Origin: Nemertoderma westbladi
Taxonomy: Eukaryota; Xenacoelomorpha; Nemertodermatida; Nemertodermatidae
Assembly (NCBI GenBank): GCA_032718475.1
Contig: JAUCBJ010002056.1
Span: forward strand, 1 to 22,701
Length of the DNA stretch: 22,701 nucleotides
Reading direction: 5' to 3'
The notes below the pieces were generated by a model that saw only the letters and a list, made by a program, of their open reading frames with translations, did no database searches and was not told where the DNA came from. Shown here piece by piece: positions 10,560 through 19,991 of the stretch (its first letter is position 1; each line of letters begins with the position of its first letter). The translations under genes and the position numbers were made by a program.

Positions 10560-11117
10560 GCGTGCTAGCAGAACAACGAAATCTGCCTTGCCGCGGCATG
10601 ACTGGTCCTCCGTGTTGCAACAGCCAAGTGTGAGATCCAGCTTCACATTACAGCTGAGCAACAGGTATGAGGTTCTTGCCTCTGAGGCGTCAGATCACTG
10701 TGAGGGCTATACTGCCTTCACAGAAGCAGTTAAGTTAGCAGCTGCAGTAACAGTTCCTGTATACCCTCGAAACAGGAAAAGGGCCCCTGGACTGACAACA
10801 AAATTCAGAAGTGCCGAAATGACCTATATCTATATAAGGCGCAGAAAGAGTCCCGACTCAAACAGACTACAGCGGCCAAGAATGCAGTTAAGGCTGCATC
10901 TAGGTACTCTGTTAATCTACAGGAGCTAATAAAACAACAGGTTGATGTCATCAATGATGCTGACGACAGCAGGCAATCATCCCAGGCATGGAAATCGATC
11001 AACTTACTTACTGGGCGGAAAAGCCAACCAACCACCAAGGTTAAGACTGAATCACCAGCCGATCGCCTCAATGGTTGGAAGGCCCACTTTGAAAAGCTCC
11101 TCAATAATGACAGGGTA
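10560..11117 (+). pseudogene. LINE linker region, frameshifted
   Basis: The linker between endonuclease and reverse transcriptase is readable in pieces. LPRHDWSSVL and GYTAFTEAVKLAAAVTVPV are in the frame starting 10588; KNAVKAASRYSVNLQELI and SQAWKSINLLTGRKS follow after a shift near 10785. RLNGWKAHFEKLLNN then appears in the reverse-transcriptase frame. A 163-codon open frame on the opposite strand here is a shadow. Confidence 0.7.
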
Positions 11118-12728
11118 TTGCCTGATAACTTTATAGAAGTAAAAGTGTCTGAGTCTGTACTCCCAGATATTCCCATTGGCGATATCTCCTTTGCAGAAGT
11201 GAAGGCTGCTGCAAAGAGCATTAAGACCAATCGTGCCAGTGGAGTATATGGTGTTCCCCCTGAGGTCTTTAAAATACCCGAGTGTTTAAAGCTCACCTAT
11301 CCCATCATAGTAGACATGTACCGAACAACAAGAGTTCCACAAGAAATGAAAACAAATAAGTTGGTGCCAGTTCCCAAGAAGGGCAACCTAACACTCTTTG
11401 GTTCTTTTCGGGGAATCTCATTGATCTCAATTGCTGCAAAGCTATACAATAGAATTCTATTAAATCGCATCAGGGATCAAATTGAGAGACTGCTCCGTGG
11501 AAATCAGAATGGGTTCCGTAAAGGTCGTGGGACCATGGAGCCCATTTTGGCACTTAGAAGGATAATTCAAGATTTATCAAAAAAGAAAGACAGGCATCTG
11601 GCTGTTATCTTTGTTGACTTCTTCAAGGCCTTTGATTCAGTCTCTCGCTCACGTATGTTCAGCATACTTTCATTATATGGGATTCCTGATGAAATTATTG
11701 CAGCAATCAGATCAGTATACGATGGTTCGACAACATTTGTGTCTACTGTTGACGGTGACACAGAACCATTTGAAGTGTTAAGGGGCGTCCTCCAGGGAGA
11801 CACACTTGCACCATTCTTGTTCATAATTGTGATTGACTATGTTCTACACATATCCTTAGATCATCGTATTGATGATGGGGTGAAGATAACTCCACCTACT
11901 GGCTCCAGAAGTCGAGGAAATCCTACCAAGTACCTAACTGATCTAGACTTTGCTGATGACTTTGGAGTACTCTCAGAATCACTAGAGGGAGCCCAACGGC
12001 TCCTCAGCTCATTAGAACATGCTGCTTCTAGTATTGGTCTTTTTATTAACTCCAGAAAAACCAAAATTTTGACATTTAACTTTGAATGTCCTCAGGAAGT
12101 CTCTGATCGGATGAGCATAAGCTCAAAGGATGGTATGCTTGAGCATGTGGACGACTTCTGTTACCTGGGATCATGGATCCGGGAGTCAGGTGAGGACCTT
12201 CGAATACGTAAGGGAAAGGCATGGGCAGCCTTGAATAGGCTTTCCAGGATTTGGAAGTCACCGAGAATTAATCGGAAACTTAAGGTCCGATTATTTAGAG
12301 CAGCAGTAGTTCCAGTACTCCTCTATGGGAGTCCATGCTGGGATCTAACTGCTGAGGACACCAAGTCTCTGGATGGCACATTCACAAGAATGCTAAGCCG
12401 GGTTCATTGTGTCAAGTACAATGCACACATCTCCAACCAGACACTATATAACATTGGAGGTATCTCATTGGTTCCGCCAAGCTTGACACTAGAACAAAAT
12501 CGCCTCCGCTTTGCAGGACATTGCTTTCGCCGTGAGGACCAGCCAGTGCATAGTCTTATACTTTGGCAGCCTCATGGAGTGAATAAGCATAGTGGATAGC
12601 CAATGACTTTCTTGAGACGCATCTTAAAGGACACTGGCCTTGAAGATGCGGATGATCTAGCAAATGTCATGGGTGATAGGGAGTTGTGGCGGTGCAATTT
12701 TGTCGATAAGCCGGAACAGCATTCTTAA
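11118..12728 (+). pseudogene. LINE reverse transcriptase with one in-frame stop
   Basis: This is the best preserved part of the LINE: 493 codons open to TAG at 12597-12599, then the same frame continues to TAA at 12726-12728. Visible blocks are IKTNRASGVYGVPPEVF, FRGISLISIAAKLYNRIL, QNGFRKGRGT, and motif A VDFFKAFD (catalytic Asp at 11616, residue 167 from the first ATG). Then come motif B GVLQGDTLAPFLF, motif C FADD (Asp residues 280 and 281, codons 11955 and 11958), motif D GLFINSRKTK and DFCYLGSWI. After the stop comes PMTFLRRILKDTGLEDADDL. In the related copy at 17293 the stop codon is CAG (Gln), so the TAG arose by one C-to-T change. The frame is open upstream of the ATG used here, which is probably not a true start. 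Confidence 0.9.
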
Positions 12729-12775
12729 AAATGCAGCTGCAATGCAGCATGCCGATCCTAGTAGTAGTCCTAGTA

Positions 12776-12848
12776 CTGCAGCCATTGTGCTCAACCCTAT
12801 AATGTTAATATTATCACCTGCAGCCATTGTGCTCAACCCTATAATGTT
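12776..12848. repeat. 42-bp minisatellite, right part
   Basis: Resumes with CTGCAGCCATTGTGCTCAAC at 12776 and repeats at 12817, the same 42-base period as at 8931-9025. Together the two parts are one array split by the LINE. Confidence 0.85.
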
Positions 12849-13960
12849 CTTGTTCTTGGCTATCGATCGATCGACGATCTACTACAGTAGAAATATCACA
12901 CAAAACATTTAGGCCCATGTAAGATTCAGAGAAATATTTAAAAATAATATTAATCATCTAATTTTGTATACGAGACAATTGCCAAGACAGTTGCGGTTAC
13001 AGTGGTGTTTTTTTCTAAAACAAAATTCTGTAATTCTGCAAAATTGTTAGGAAAACACACAGACTGATAGCGGGTAAAGAATTATATCGTAACCCGGTTC
13101 GAAATACCTTACTAATTTAGTAAAACTTATACAAAATTTGCCTGCCCCCAATTTTCCAATGATTGACATTATAAATTTGACAATATTAGCATGTAAACAG
13201 CAAGTTGTATTAAGTTTGTAAGATATATAAATTTTTCTAAACATAACAAGTGCATATCAAAAATTTAGTTATAAACTTGACAAGTTTAAAAGGAGAAGTA
13301 AACTTATTAAAATTGGTAAGTTATCCCTATGTTTGTGTATGGCGAAGGTTTCCTATTGGTTGGAATGTTTAGGGATCATGACACAGTCATACAGTACTGA
13401 CACCTGGCCTGTCAGCCTGTACCTCTCAACCAGTACAGCAGCAGTCAGGCAGAACCAGTAGCTTCAGAACTGGTGAACTGTGTGATTTCAGTTAGTCAGT
13501 GCTGCAGTGTACACTGTACAGGTACCATTACAGCGTTACAGGGGTTGTCAGACAATCAGAGTAAGTTAGTGGCAATTGGTTACATTCCATAGGCAGATAG
13601 GCCCTGCCCTACCGCCACCACCACTCAGCCAGTACAGCGTTACCAAAAATTTAATGATTTATGTTATTCTACTGATTTATGTATATTATATATACAAGCT
13701 TTTGAAAAGTTTCCCATCTTCATATCAATCGAGCCCCCCTATCGATTCCGGCTCAATAGGCCTATCATTGACAAACTAACAGCAAATCCGACCCCAGCTT
13801 ATTTTGGAGAAATGAATATTGTAGCCCTGGGTAGGGTAGTCACAATATGAATCCGACTACTTCAGTACTGTGATTCAGTAATGGGGCTCTGATTGCATGA
13901 AAGCTGTGGACTGATGTTGAACTTAGTAAAGGAATTCTTTTCCCAGTTAGAATGAGTTAA
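12849..13960. other. Non-coding stretch without a supported gene
   Basis: 13380-13560 is rich in CAG/CTG and GTAC words and is followed by a donor-like GTAAGT at 13561, so it could be an untranslated exon. No coding support was found. GGTTCGAAATACC at 13096 resembles a tRNA B box, but no cloverleaf can be built around it. Confidence 0.35.
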
Positions 13961-14197
13961 ACGAAACACATTCCATTGGATCCTGTCAAGTCCGAAATCT
14001 TCCTCAATGTGTTGGTCAGTCGATTTAAACTGGATAAATATGACGAAATGTATCTAATTCGTTCTTGTATTACTGCAGTTAATCAGCTAGGATGCGATCT
14101 TAGCAATGGTAAACGTCGTTGCGTGCCGGCCGTTCACCAGGGACAAGATGATGTCATCCGGGTCAAATGTGTCACTCATGTACTTTTGTACTTGTAG
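13961..14197 (+). pseudogene. Unrecognised coding-like fragment, faintly BEN-domain-like
   Basis: An open frame of 79 codons with balanced, non-repetitive composition reads TKHIPLDPVKSEIF, VLVSRF and IRSCITAVNQLGCDLSNGKR before its stop. The order LDP-K..I...V..RF...C..AVN..C.DL loosely follows the C-terminal half of a BEN domain, a DNA-binding module of animal chromatin proteins and some transposon proteins. No in-frame ATG or good splice acceptor is seen, and the fragment abuts LINE sequence at 14201, so it is treated as a remnant. The family suggestion is weak. Confidence 0.3.
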
Positions 14198-14200
14198 CCT

Positions 14201-14240
14201 ACTTTGGCAGCCTCATGGAGCGAATAAGCATGGTGGACAG
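14201..14240 (+). mobile_element. Young LINE 3' fragment, left part (split)
   Basis: Forty bases match 12560-12599 of the fuller LINE with three differences, all transitions. The match ends with TGGACAG at 14234-14240, exactly where LINE sequence resumes after the same TGGACAG at 17290-17296. The fragment therefore appears to be the left side of a short 5'-truncated LINE that was split by an insertion. Confidence 0.75.
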
Positions 14241-16710
14241 TAGGGTGGTCCTTATTTCAATGTAAAATTTAAAAGTTGTGGAAATTCTCCTCTGACCCCC
14301 CAAAGTCCTTTCTTCTGATAAAAAAACACCTTGAGTAAAATTTGAGCACAAATGATATATATTTAGAGGTAGCTCAAACACCCTGAAGTTGAGCGTTTGG
14401 ACACCATTTGATCGCGCGCGCAGAATATAATGGAGTTTGCTGATATGAAGGCTTCTATTTGTTGTACAGAGTTCATTTTAGGCTTATTTGAGCCGCAGTC
14501 ATCGATTTAGTGGGTGTAGATACCTTCAAAACAAGTGCTAAGCTAGTAGTTCTTGAGATATCACACAAAAGCTTAAGCCCGGCACAACTCATCAATCGAT
14601 CATTCAATTGATTGCACCTAGGACATATTGAAATATTGGCATTAACATTTTGTAGGTCTACCTCCCTCCATTTTATTTCAGTTAATCTCTATTTTAGCAT
14701 TGTCTAACCATTCAAAGCTATGTTTAGTTAAAAAAAATTTATCACAACCCCATGGGAAATGCTTGCACAAGCATCACTAATTTGTGTCTAAGCGCCATTT
14801 GGTACGATATCAATAATTGGCCACAAAACTTAACTTTTGGTTAATTATATCTAGGACCTGTTCGTTTAATTTGATTTTGACTGATTTTTAAGTTGCAGAA
14901 TCCAAAAATCTCATCTGATTTGAATTTTAAAATGATATAGTGCATGATATACAACAATACTATACTGTACTTCAAAGCATATTAAAAGGATTGATACAGC
15001 GACCAGCGCATCCAGCGACCAACAGAGTTCTAATATATATGGGAAGAAGCTTTGAACATATGCATTATACATGATTAGACAATCCTGATTCCAAATCTGA
15101 TTTCAGATTTGCCCTACCCCATCAAGTTTTCTCACAATTGCCAATTTGAATTCTAAAAACTTATCGCAAATGACTATGATGAGTGATGTAGATTCAAATG
15201 AGAATCAAATATGCTCAAAATCAATCTAAAACATTGAAAGGAGCTCTGTTCATATGAATTATATATAATTAAACAATGGTGATTCCAAATCTGCTTTCAG
15301 ATTTGCCATGCTGCCATAGCATATCAAGTTTTTTCACAATTGCCAATTTGAGTTCAAATTACTTATCGCGAACAACTGTGATGAGTGAAGTAGATTCAAT
15401 AATAATCAAATATGCTCCAAATCAATATAAAACATGAAAAAAAGCTTTGTTAATTTGAGTTATATATTAAATAATGCAATCTATATGGTGAAAGTGCTAT
15501 CAGATTTACCATAGCATATGTTGTAGATTGATTTGGGGGTGTATTTTATTCTTATTGAATCAACTTTCACTCATAATAATTGTTTGCGATAAGTAATTTG
15601 AACTTAAATTGGCAATTGTAAAAAAAACTTGCTATGGCAGTATGGCAATTATGAAAGCAGATTTGGAATCAGCATTGTTTAAAAATATATAATTCATATA
15701 AACATAGCTCCATTCAATGTTTTGGATTGATTTTGAGCATATTTGATTCTCATTTGAATCTACGCCACTCATCACAGTCGTTTGCAATAAGTTTTTGAAC
15801 TCAAAGTGGCAATTGTGAAAAAACTTGATGTGGTAGGGCAAATCTGAAATCAGATTTGGAATCAGCATTGCCTAATTATGTATATGTATAATACATATGT
15901 GCAAAGCTTCTTCCCATATATATTAGAACTCTTTTGGTCGCTGGATTCACATATCTCTGCATCTATCAATCCTTATCTTAAAATGCTTTGAAGTACAGTA
16001 TAGTATTGTTGTATATCATGCACCATATCATTTTAAAATACAAATCAGATGCGATTTTTGGGTTCTGCACTTAAAATCAGTCAAAATCAAATTAAACGAA
16101 CAGTTCCTAGATATAATTAACCAAAAGTTAAGTTTTGTGGCCAATTATTGATATCGTACCAAATGGCGCTTAGACACAAATTAGTGATGCTTGTGCAAGC
16201 ATTTCCCATGGGGTTGTGATTAATTTTTTTTTACTAAACATAGCTTTGAATGGTTAGACAATGCTAAAATCGAGATTAACTGAAATAAGATGCAGGGAGG
16301 TAGACCTACAAAATGTTAATGCCAATATTTCAATATGCCCTTGGCGTAATCAATTGAATGATCGATTGATGAGTTGTGCCAGGCTTAAGCTTTTGTGTGA
16401 TATCTCAAGAACTACTAGCTTAGCTCTTGTTTTGAAGGTATCTACACCCACTAAATCGATGATTGCGGTTCAAATAAGCCTAAAATGTAACTCTGTACGA
16501 CCAACAGAAGCCTTCATATCAGCAAACTCTATTAAATTCTTCGCGCGCGATCAATCGGTGAGCAGGCACTCAACTTCAGTGTGTTTGAGCTACCTCTAAT
16601 ATTTGATGTGCATGCTTAAAATTTCGCATGTCGTATTTTTTGACGAAATGGAAACATTTGAGGGGGTCAGAGATGATAAATTCCAACCTTTCAAAATAAG
16701 GACCACCCTA
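14241..16710. mobile_element. Giant foldback (palindromic) element, 2.47 kb
   Basis: The two halves are inverted copies of each other: TAGGGTGGTCCTTATTT at the left end and AAATAAGGACCACCCTA at the right. Close matching can be followed by eye through nearly the whole length, for example the left-half blocks around 14440-14640 and 14740-14900 against 16320-16530 and 16040-16220. The arms are about 1.19 kb with roughly 90% identity, around a centre near 15476 with a loop of about 90 bases. Each arm also contains a direct duplication of about 194 bases (GATTCCAAATCTG at 15087 and 15281). No transposase or other protein is encoded; open frames inside are chance. It fits a non-autonomous foldback DNA transposon, possibly with a TA target duplication included in the terminal TA. 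Superfamily unknown. Confidence 0.85.
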
Positions 16711-17289
16711 ATGCAGTATAAGGCTGCTTCTCGGTCCCTTAACACGCAGTACTCTGATAATCTGAAAGGAGCTTATCGTTAAGCAGGTTGATGCCATTAA
16801 CAATGCTCGATGATAGCAGGCAATCCGGCCCAGGCATGGCGATCAATAAACCTGCTCACCGGGAGGAAAAGCAATCATACCAACCAAACCAAGGTTAAGG
16901 CTGAATCTCCAGCTGAACGCCTCAACGGTTGGAAGGCCCACTTTGAGAAGCTTCTAAACAATGACAGGGCATTGCCTGATAAATTTGAGGAGCATCGTGT
17001 ATCTGAGTCTGTGCTCTCTGCTCACAGATATCCCCATTGGGGACATCTCCTTTCCTGAAATCAAGACTGCAGCTAGGAGCATCAAGACCAATCGTGCCAG
17101 TGGAGTAGATGGCGTGGCCTCTAAGGTCTTTACTATTCCTGAGTGTTTGGAGCTCATTCACCCCATTATTGTGGACATGTATAGGCCAAAGATAATCCCT
17201 CAAGAAATGAAAACAAATAAGTTGGTCCCAAAAGAAGGGCAACCTATCAACCTATGGAACTTTTCGTGGAATCTATCGATTGCTGCAAC
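16711..17289 (+). pseudogene. Older LINE fragment (linker to start of reverse transcriptase)
   Basis: Matches 10883-11438 of the fuller LINE at roughly 75-85% by eye, with several indels. Peptide pieces include LNGWKAHFEKLLNNDRALP, IPIGDISFPEIKTAARSIK and TNRASGVDGV. A seven-base insertion near 17016 and other indels break the frame. It begins directly at the end of the palindrome and stops at GCTGCAAC, before TGGACAG at 17290. Confidence 0.8.
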
Positions 17290-17463
17290 TGGACAGCCCA
17301 TGACTTTCTTGAGACGCATCTTAAAGGACACTGGCCTTGAAGATGCGGATGATCTAGCAAATGTCATGGGTGATAGGGAGTTGTGGCGGTGCAATTTTGT
17401 CGATATGCCGGCACAGCATTCTTAAAAATGCAGCTGCAATGCAGCATGCCGATCATAGTAGTA
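17290..17463 (+). mobile_element. Young LINE 3' fragment, right part (split)
   Basis: Starts with TGGACAG and continues through the C-terminal LINE codons to TAA at 17423-17425 and a tail with TAGTAGTA. It differs from 12593-12766 at only a few positions, far fewer than the adjoining 16711-17289. This abrupt change of similarity separates it from that older piece and pairs it with 14201-14240. Confidence 0.75.
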
Positions 17464-17555
17464 TCTATTGCGTAGCTATTCATGCATAAACAAAATGTTT
17501 CACAATATTGTGTATTCATTAAATAGAATAAATGGCCTTCAGCGAACGATAATTA

Positions 17556-17702
17556 TTGGAATCTTTTAAAAGCCTATATCTCCGCTGTTTCTCAACGAAA
17601 TTCAGGCATTGTTACATATTTCTTGCAATCTTTGAACGCCTATATCTCAGCTGTTTACAAAATTCAGATATTGTTACATATTTGGAATCCTTTCAAGGCA
17701 AG
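17556..17702. repeat. 66-bp tandem repeat, about 2.2 units
   Basis: GCCTATATCTC recurs at 17572 and 17638 with the same downstream words (GCTGTTT, AAATTCAG, ATTGTTACATATTT). The short open frame through it simply mirrors the repeat. Confidence 0.75.
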
Positions 17703-17861
17703 CTTTCTAATGATTTGATAAAATTACGACTAATGTGAAGAATGGCAATGATACGGAGGGTGCGATTTCGCAAAAGACACTTTTTTAAAACGCTTATTAA
17801 AAAAATTTTAAGGCGAAATCGAAAATTCCGGCTTCATGGTGTCATCGACGGTGAGTGGAAC

Positions 17862-18763
17862 CCAGGTTGGAATTCATGCTGCAAAACTCGGACGCGTACC
17901 TGCGCGAATGACCGCAAACCAGATGCGCGTTGCGCGTTTGGGTGAGACAGATGCGCGTTCGGGTGTGAGACAGGTGCGCGTTGCGCCTCAGCGCGCAGCT
18001 CTGCCTCTGATGCGCACCACAAATTAATTGAAATCACGAAAATACACAAAAAAATTTCGCTCGCTTCGCTCGCATTAGTTTCTCATTTCCAATTCTTCAA
18101 ACAGTCAAATCACTTCACCATAATACTGTAATACCGGCAACCGGAGCTGAATTTGTCTATTTATTTTAACTACAGTACTCTATTGTTGTATTGTTATTAG
18201 GTCTATGCTATGCCGATGTTACGTTAGTAAACAGGTAAAGTCAGAAAGTAACAATGTATTATAAGTATGACTTAATTATAAGCCAACTGTATGTTTAAGC
18301 CTAATTGTTAGGTAGGCCTATACAAAGTATTATTGGCAGACTGGTACCTATTTCAATATTCGTTTTTTTGAAATTACCGGTACATGTTTTGTTTGTAATC
18401 TAAAATAATATTTTCTGTTATAAAAGCAGTGAGCCCGATGGGCCACCATAGTAGTGGATTAAAAAAATATTTTTTAATATTAACAATTTTTATGTTGCAA
18501 AAATTACATTTATTATGTAAGCCTAGATTCAACGTACAGACAGACAGACGTAAAGATAAGCTTAAAACGCTCAAACTTGTAAAATAGGAATGTAAAATTG
18601 TTCTTATGAACTGTGCGATTTTTTGAGATATGCATGACATGAGCTGCGCGATTTTGTTTGGATTATGACATATGATGAGGTGCGCGACGAGCCAATTTCA
18701 GGTGCGCGGTGATTTCAAAACAACAAAGCGTACCTGCGCGCTCATGCATGAATTCCAACCTGG
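17862..18763. repeat. Segment bounded by 18-bp inverted repeats, with GC-rich internal repeats
   Basis: CCAGGTTGGAATTCATGC at 17862-17879 is exactly inverted at 18746-18763. Just inside, GCGTACCTGCGCG occurs at 17894 and 18728 in direct, not inverted, orientation. Between 17920 and 17995 lie three imperfect units of the type CAGATGCGCGTT, 23-29 bases apart. The remainder (18000-18700) is AT-rich and gene-free. It may be a small mobile element; no coding capacity is seen. Confidence 0.45.
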
Positions 18764-18825
18764 AGTGGAACTAGTGGTGTTTCAAATTTCAAGCAATATT
18801 ATGACAAAGATATGTAGAAAAATTT

Positions 18826-18844
18826 GGGGGGGGGGGGGGGGGGG
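18826..18844. repeat. Poly-G run, 19 bases
   Basis: Uninterrupted run of 19 G. The sequence to either side (18764-19200) holds no supported gene. Confidence 0.9.
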
Positions 18845-19200
18845 TGTCCGTGTCATCAGAAAATGACACTATATTACGGTTCATGGTGTAGTTTTAGAAT
18901 GAATTTCGTACTTAGGGCTAACCGTGTATTTCTACAATAAAATAGCGTAGTATTGTTATATACCATGCATGACCAGTAATTTTCTTTTTTTTGGTGGCAT
19001 GGAAGTCTTGATCTTGATCTTTCCAAACACCCATAGATGTGAGGCAGAAATAACTGAAATGTTTTGTTAAATACCGGTATATGTTTAACAGTTTCTTTCA
19101 CTATACCTGTAACTAATTCTGGAAATATTGTTGTATAAAGTACTAAAGAATTACGATGGCTAAATGTGGCCAAACATTTCACCTATTTTTTATTTAACAA

Positions 19201-19352
19201 CCCCCCCCCTTTTGTATAACATGCAGCACAGAGACCCCCCCCCCCCCCCCCCAATCTGTATAACATGCAGCACAGGGACCCCCCCCCCCCTCTCACCCCA
19301 CTCAAAAGTCTCCCACTCACTACATAAAAATAAAAAGCCCCCCCCCCCCCCC
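19201..19352. repeat. Cluster of four poly-C runs
   Basis: C runs lie at 19201-19209, 19235-19252, 19279-19290 and 19338-19352. The second and third are preceded by the same 44-base-spaced word TGTATAACATGCAGCACAG (19213 and 19257), so part of the cluster arose by duplication. Glycine- or proline-rich open frames through it are artefacts. Confidence 0.9.
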
Positions 19353-19372
19353 TCCCGGATGTATACAAACTT

Positions 19373-19515
19373 TTTAAAACTTACTAACTTTATATAAGAA
19401 CTTAGCAAAACTTGATAACTTTAAATAAGAACTTAGCAAAACTTGATAACTTTAAATAAGAACTTAGCAAAACTTGATAACTTTATATAAGAACTTAGCA
19501 AAACTTGATAACTTT
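19373..19515. repeat. 31-bp tandem repeat, about 4.5 units
   Basis: CTTAGCAAAACTTGATAACT recurs at 19401, 19432, 19463 and 19494, an exact 31-base period, with TATATAAGAA or TAAATAAGAA between. It is a plain minisatellite: no conserved spacer is present, so it is not a CRISPR array. Confidence 0.9.
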
Positions 19516-19991
19516 CCTTAATACATTTTTCAAGATAATTACACATTTGATAAACTTAACAAAACTTGCAAATTCTTAAATTAATTTGATAGACTTGGTA
19601 GGTATTTTAAAATGTATGTTCTAAGCTTACTATGTTTTGCAAAGTACTTCTCACATTTTTGAACCGAATTACTTACAAGTATTTTCTAAATTAGTAAGGT
19701 ATTATGGTCCGGGAAAGGTGCATAGGACTGTGGATTATCCATGAAGTACTTATTCGTATGAATAAACTTCACGGGTCACTCTTTTTTGATCATCACTATT
19801 TCTTACTTTTTTATCGCAATTTTTATTATGTTGCTTAGAAATTAAAAAACTATAGATAGATAAACAAACAAAATATAATTTTAAAAGTAAATCATATATA
19901 ACAACATAACTTGCTCCTTCAGTAATAAATTGACATATCTCAATAGAGATTATTATATTCACTCCCACGACCAATAACTCGATTTTCAGTG
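19516..19991. other. Upstream region of the small secreted-protein gene
   Basis: AT-rich and gene-free. TATTATATT near 19948 and CCAATAA near 19970 lie where promoter elements could be. TTTTCAG at 19983-19989 could instead be a splice acceptor two bases before the ATG. The choice between a simple promoter and an upstream untranslated exon cannot be made. Confidence 0.35.

Larger units (their letters stand above)
9026..12775 (+). mobile_element. Full-length but inactivated non-LTR retrotransposon (RTE-like LINE)
   Basis: The element is 3.75 kb and has, in order, a 5' region (9026-9780), an apurinic-type endonuclease domain (about 9800-10560), a linker, a reverse transcriptase (about 11118-12500) and a C-terminal LRFAGHC..DTGLED..MGDRELWR region ending at TAA 12726-12728. 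A short 3' tail follows, rich in TAGTAG words, which suits the simple-repeat tails of RTE-type elements. Its borders are defined by the interrupted 42-bp minisatellite, with CTGCAGCCAT on both sides (9016-9025 and 12776-12785) as the likely target-site duplication. Several frameshifts in the endonuclease and linker, and an in-frame TAG at 12597, make it non-functional. Clade assignment beyond RTE-like is an inference from size, organisation and tail. Confidence 0.85.

Noticed and set aside
10805-11296. 163-codon minus-strand open frame
   Set aside because: Shadow of the LINE linker and reverse-transcriptase region, whose plus-strand protein motifs are clear.
13096-13108. tRNA B-box-like word GGTTCGAAATACC
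   Set aside because: No A box at the right distance and no cloverleaf can be folded.
13576-13779. Open frame with a hydrophobic segment
   Set aside because: It starts at TTG rather than ATG; the hydrophobic part comes from an AT-rich stretch, and nothing supports expression.
16261-16599. 112-codon open frame inside the palindrome
   Set aside because: The inverted copy in the other arm is not preserved as a matching protein, the composition is AT-driven and no family is recognisable.
17742-17945. Thrombospondin type-1-like peptide (GEWNPGWNSC, KTRTRTC)
   Set aside because: The W and C pattern is suggestive, but the cysteine spacing is short. The segment is part of an inverted repeat seen again at 18746-18763, and no splice-supported exon is evident.
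19373-19515. CRISPR-like look of the 31-bp repeats
   Set aside because: Units are directly tandem with no unique spacers, and the genome is animal.
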